From positions 3,100,001 to 3,164,000 of the forward strand of contig OZ242030.1 of assembly GCA_965205055.1 (NCBI GenBank): a stretch of 64,000 nt of DNA, written 5' to 3'. The DNA is from CBDBBY01 sp965205055 (GTDB taxonomy: Bacteria; Pseudomonadota; Alphaproteobacteria; Rhodobacterales; Rhodobacteraceae). The notes beneath the pieces are model-generated. The model saw only the letters and a list, made by a program, of their open reading frames with translations, did not search any database and was not told where the DNA came from. Made by a program: the position numbers and the translations under genes. Positions 63,622 through 64,000 of this stretch are shown here, piece by piece (the first letter of the stretch is position 1; each line of letters opens with the position of its first letter).

Positions 63622-63785
63622 GGTTGCGTCCCATTTTTGTTCAGACGCCAGCGCGACAAGCTCTCCAATCGAAGCAGTGGGCCCAATGATTGTTTTCGAT
63701 GCAGCATTTGATGGCGGGCAGAGCGCTGGCACCCGCTCCGACCAGCGGCGCCTCGTCCTTCTCAACCCAAAAAAGGGAGGCACCC
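63622..63785 (-). mobile_element. ISKra4-derived MITE-like element (copy d)
   Basis: 164 bp with ends GGTTGCGTCCCATTTTTG and the complement of GGGTGCCTCCCTTTTTTGGG. The left part contains CTCCAATCGAAGCAGTGGGCC, the decayed transposase 3' end as in copy a. It lies 70 bp upstream of the PIN fusion gene and could influence its promoter. Confidence 0.62.
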
Positions 63786-63825
63786 GTGATGTGGCGCCCG
63801 CCGCTTCATCAAACAGATCAGGCTG

Positions 63826-64000
63826 AGTGCTTTATCCAGATAGCACGCTCTTTGGCAGGCGGCGACGAAGTGTTCGAAGTTATCGTCCAGTTGCAGGCAT
63901 TCGCCTCTTTCCCGTTGTACAGTTCAATGAATTCCGAGAGCGGCTTCTCAATCTGCTTGACGGAATCGCAGACGCCGCCCCTGAGTCGGCAAGCATCGAA
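63826..64000 (-). pseudogene. IS630-family transposase C-terminal relic, cut by window end
   Basis: Reading leftward from the window end the reverse strand gives FDACRLRGGVCDSVKQIEK and then PLSEFIELYNGKEANACNWT, resembling the IS630 C-terminus (GVFxSVxxLExAIxxYIxxHNxxPKPFxWT), ending at a stop near 63826. The conserved Glu region is not visible here and probably lies beyond the window. Confidence 0.5.

Overview
The window looks like part of a chromosome from a GC-rich Gram-negative bacterium, most likely an alphaproteobacterium. The main reasons are a SmoEFGK/MtlK-type polyol ABC-transport operon, a PilS-type pilin, a mannitol/arabinitol dehydrogenase of the long-chain polyol family, and the mix of IS5, IS110, IS630, IS1182 and ISKra4 elements. 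No rRNA, tRNA, CRISPR array or origin was recognised. Most of the window is an accessory region packed with toxin-antitoxin, defence-like and mobile-element genes in various stages of decay. The polyol operon is the only clearly metabolic block.

Left part (1-18 kb): an AbiE pair (858-2533), an IS5 relic, a nucleotidyltransferase, a ParDE pair whose toxin is broken, a VapBC pair whose toxin is broken next to an ISAs1 relic, ISKra4 and IS110 transposase genes, a cluster of hairpin repeats, a metallopeptidase-type XRE regulator divergent from a P-loop ATPase, and an orphan PilS-like pilin beside a secreted protein.

Centre (18-32 kb): an Abi-like protein, then the most unusual locus. A 1,102-residue protein joins a NERD nuclease-like domain, a degenerate kinase, an intact-looking kinase and a DprA/Smf domain. 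It is divergent from a RecQ-type helicase with a large N-terminal extension and a coiled-coil membrane-anchored protein. After a recent IS1182 insertion comes a free-standing DprA homologue plus a phosphoribosyltransferase, which matches the known ShosTA arrangement. The free DprA and the fused DprA domain are clearly related, so two uses of the same module lie about 8 kb apart.

32-46 kb: a duplicated HNH/Excalibur nuclease gene. One copy is split by a decayed IS5-family element; a second AbiE pair lies between the copies. Then follows a compact reverse-strand polyol operon: binding protein, two permeases, SDR dehydrogenase, AraC regulator, polyol dehydrogenase, ATPase, with a xylulokinase upstream. 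Together these would import a hexitol or pentitol, oxidise it and phosphorylate the product.

46-64 kb: an AT-rich PIN/ImmA pair, two tandem Sel1-repeat lipoprotein-sized secreted proteins, a RloC-like ABC ATPase, a DNA methyltransferase facing a giant Strawberry-notch-like helicase with an unknown partner gene, IS630 relics, and a PIN toxin fused to a four-repeat coiled coil. Two short dispersed repeat families thread through the window: an ISKra4-derived MITE family of about 165-172 bp, and a hairpin repeat with 12-bp arms 36-37 nt apart.
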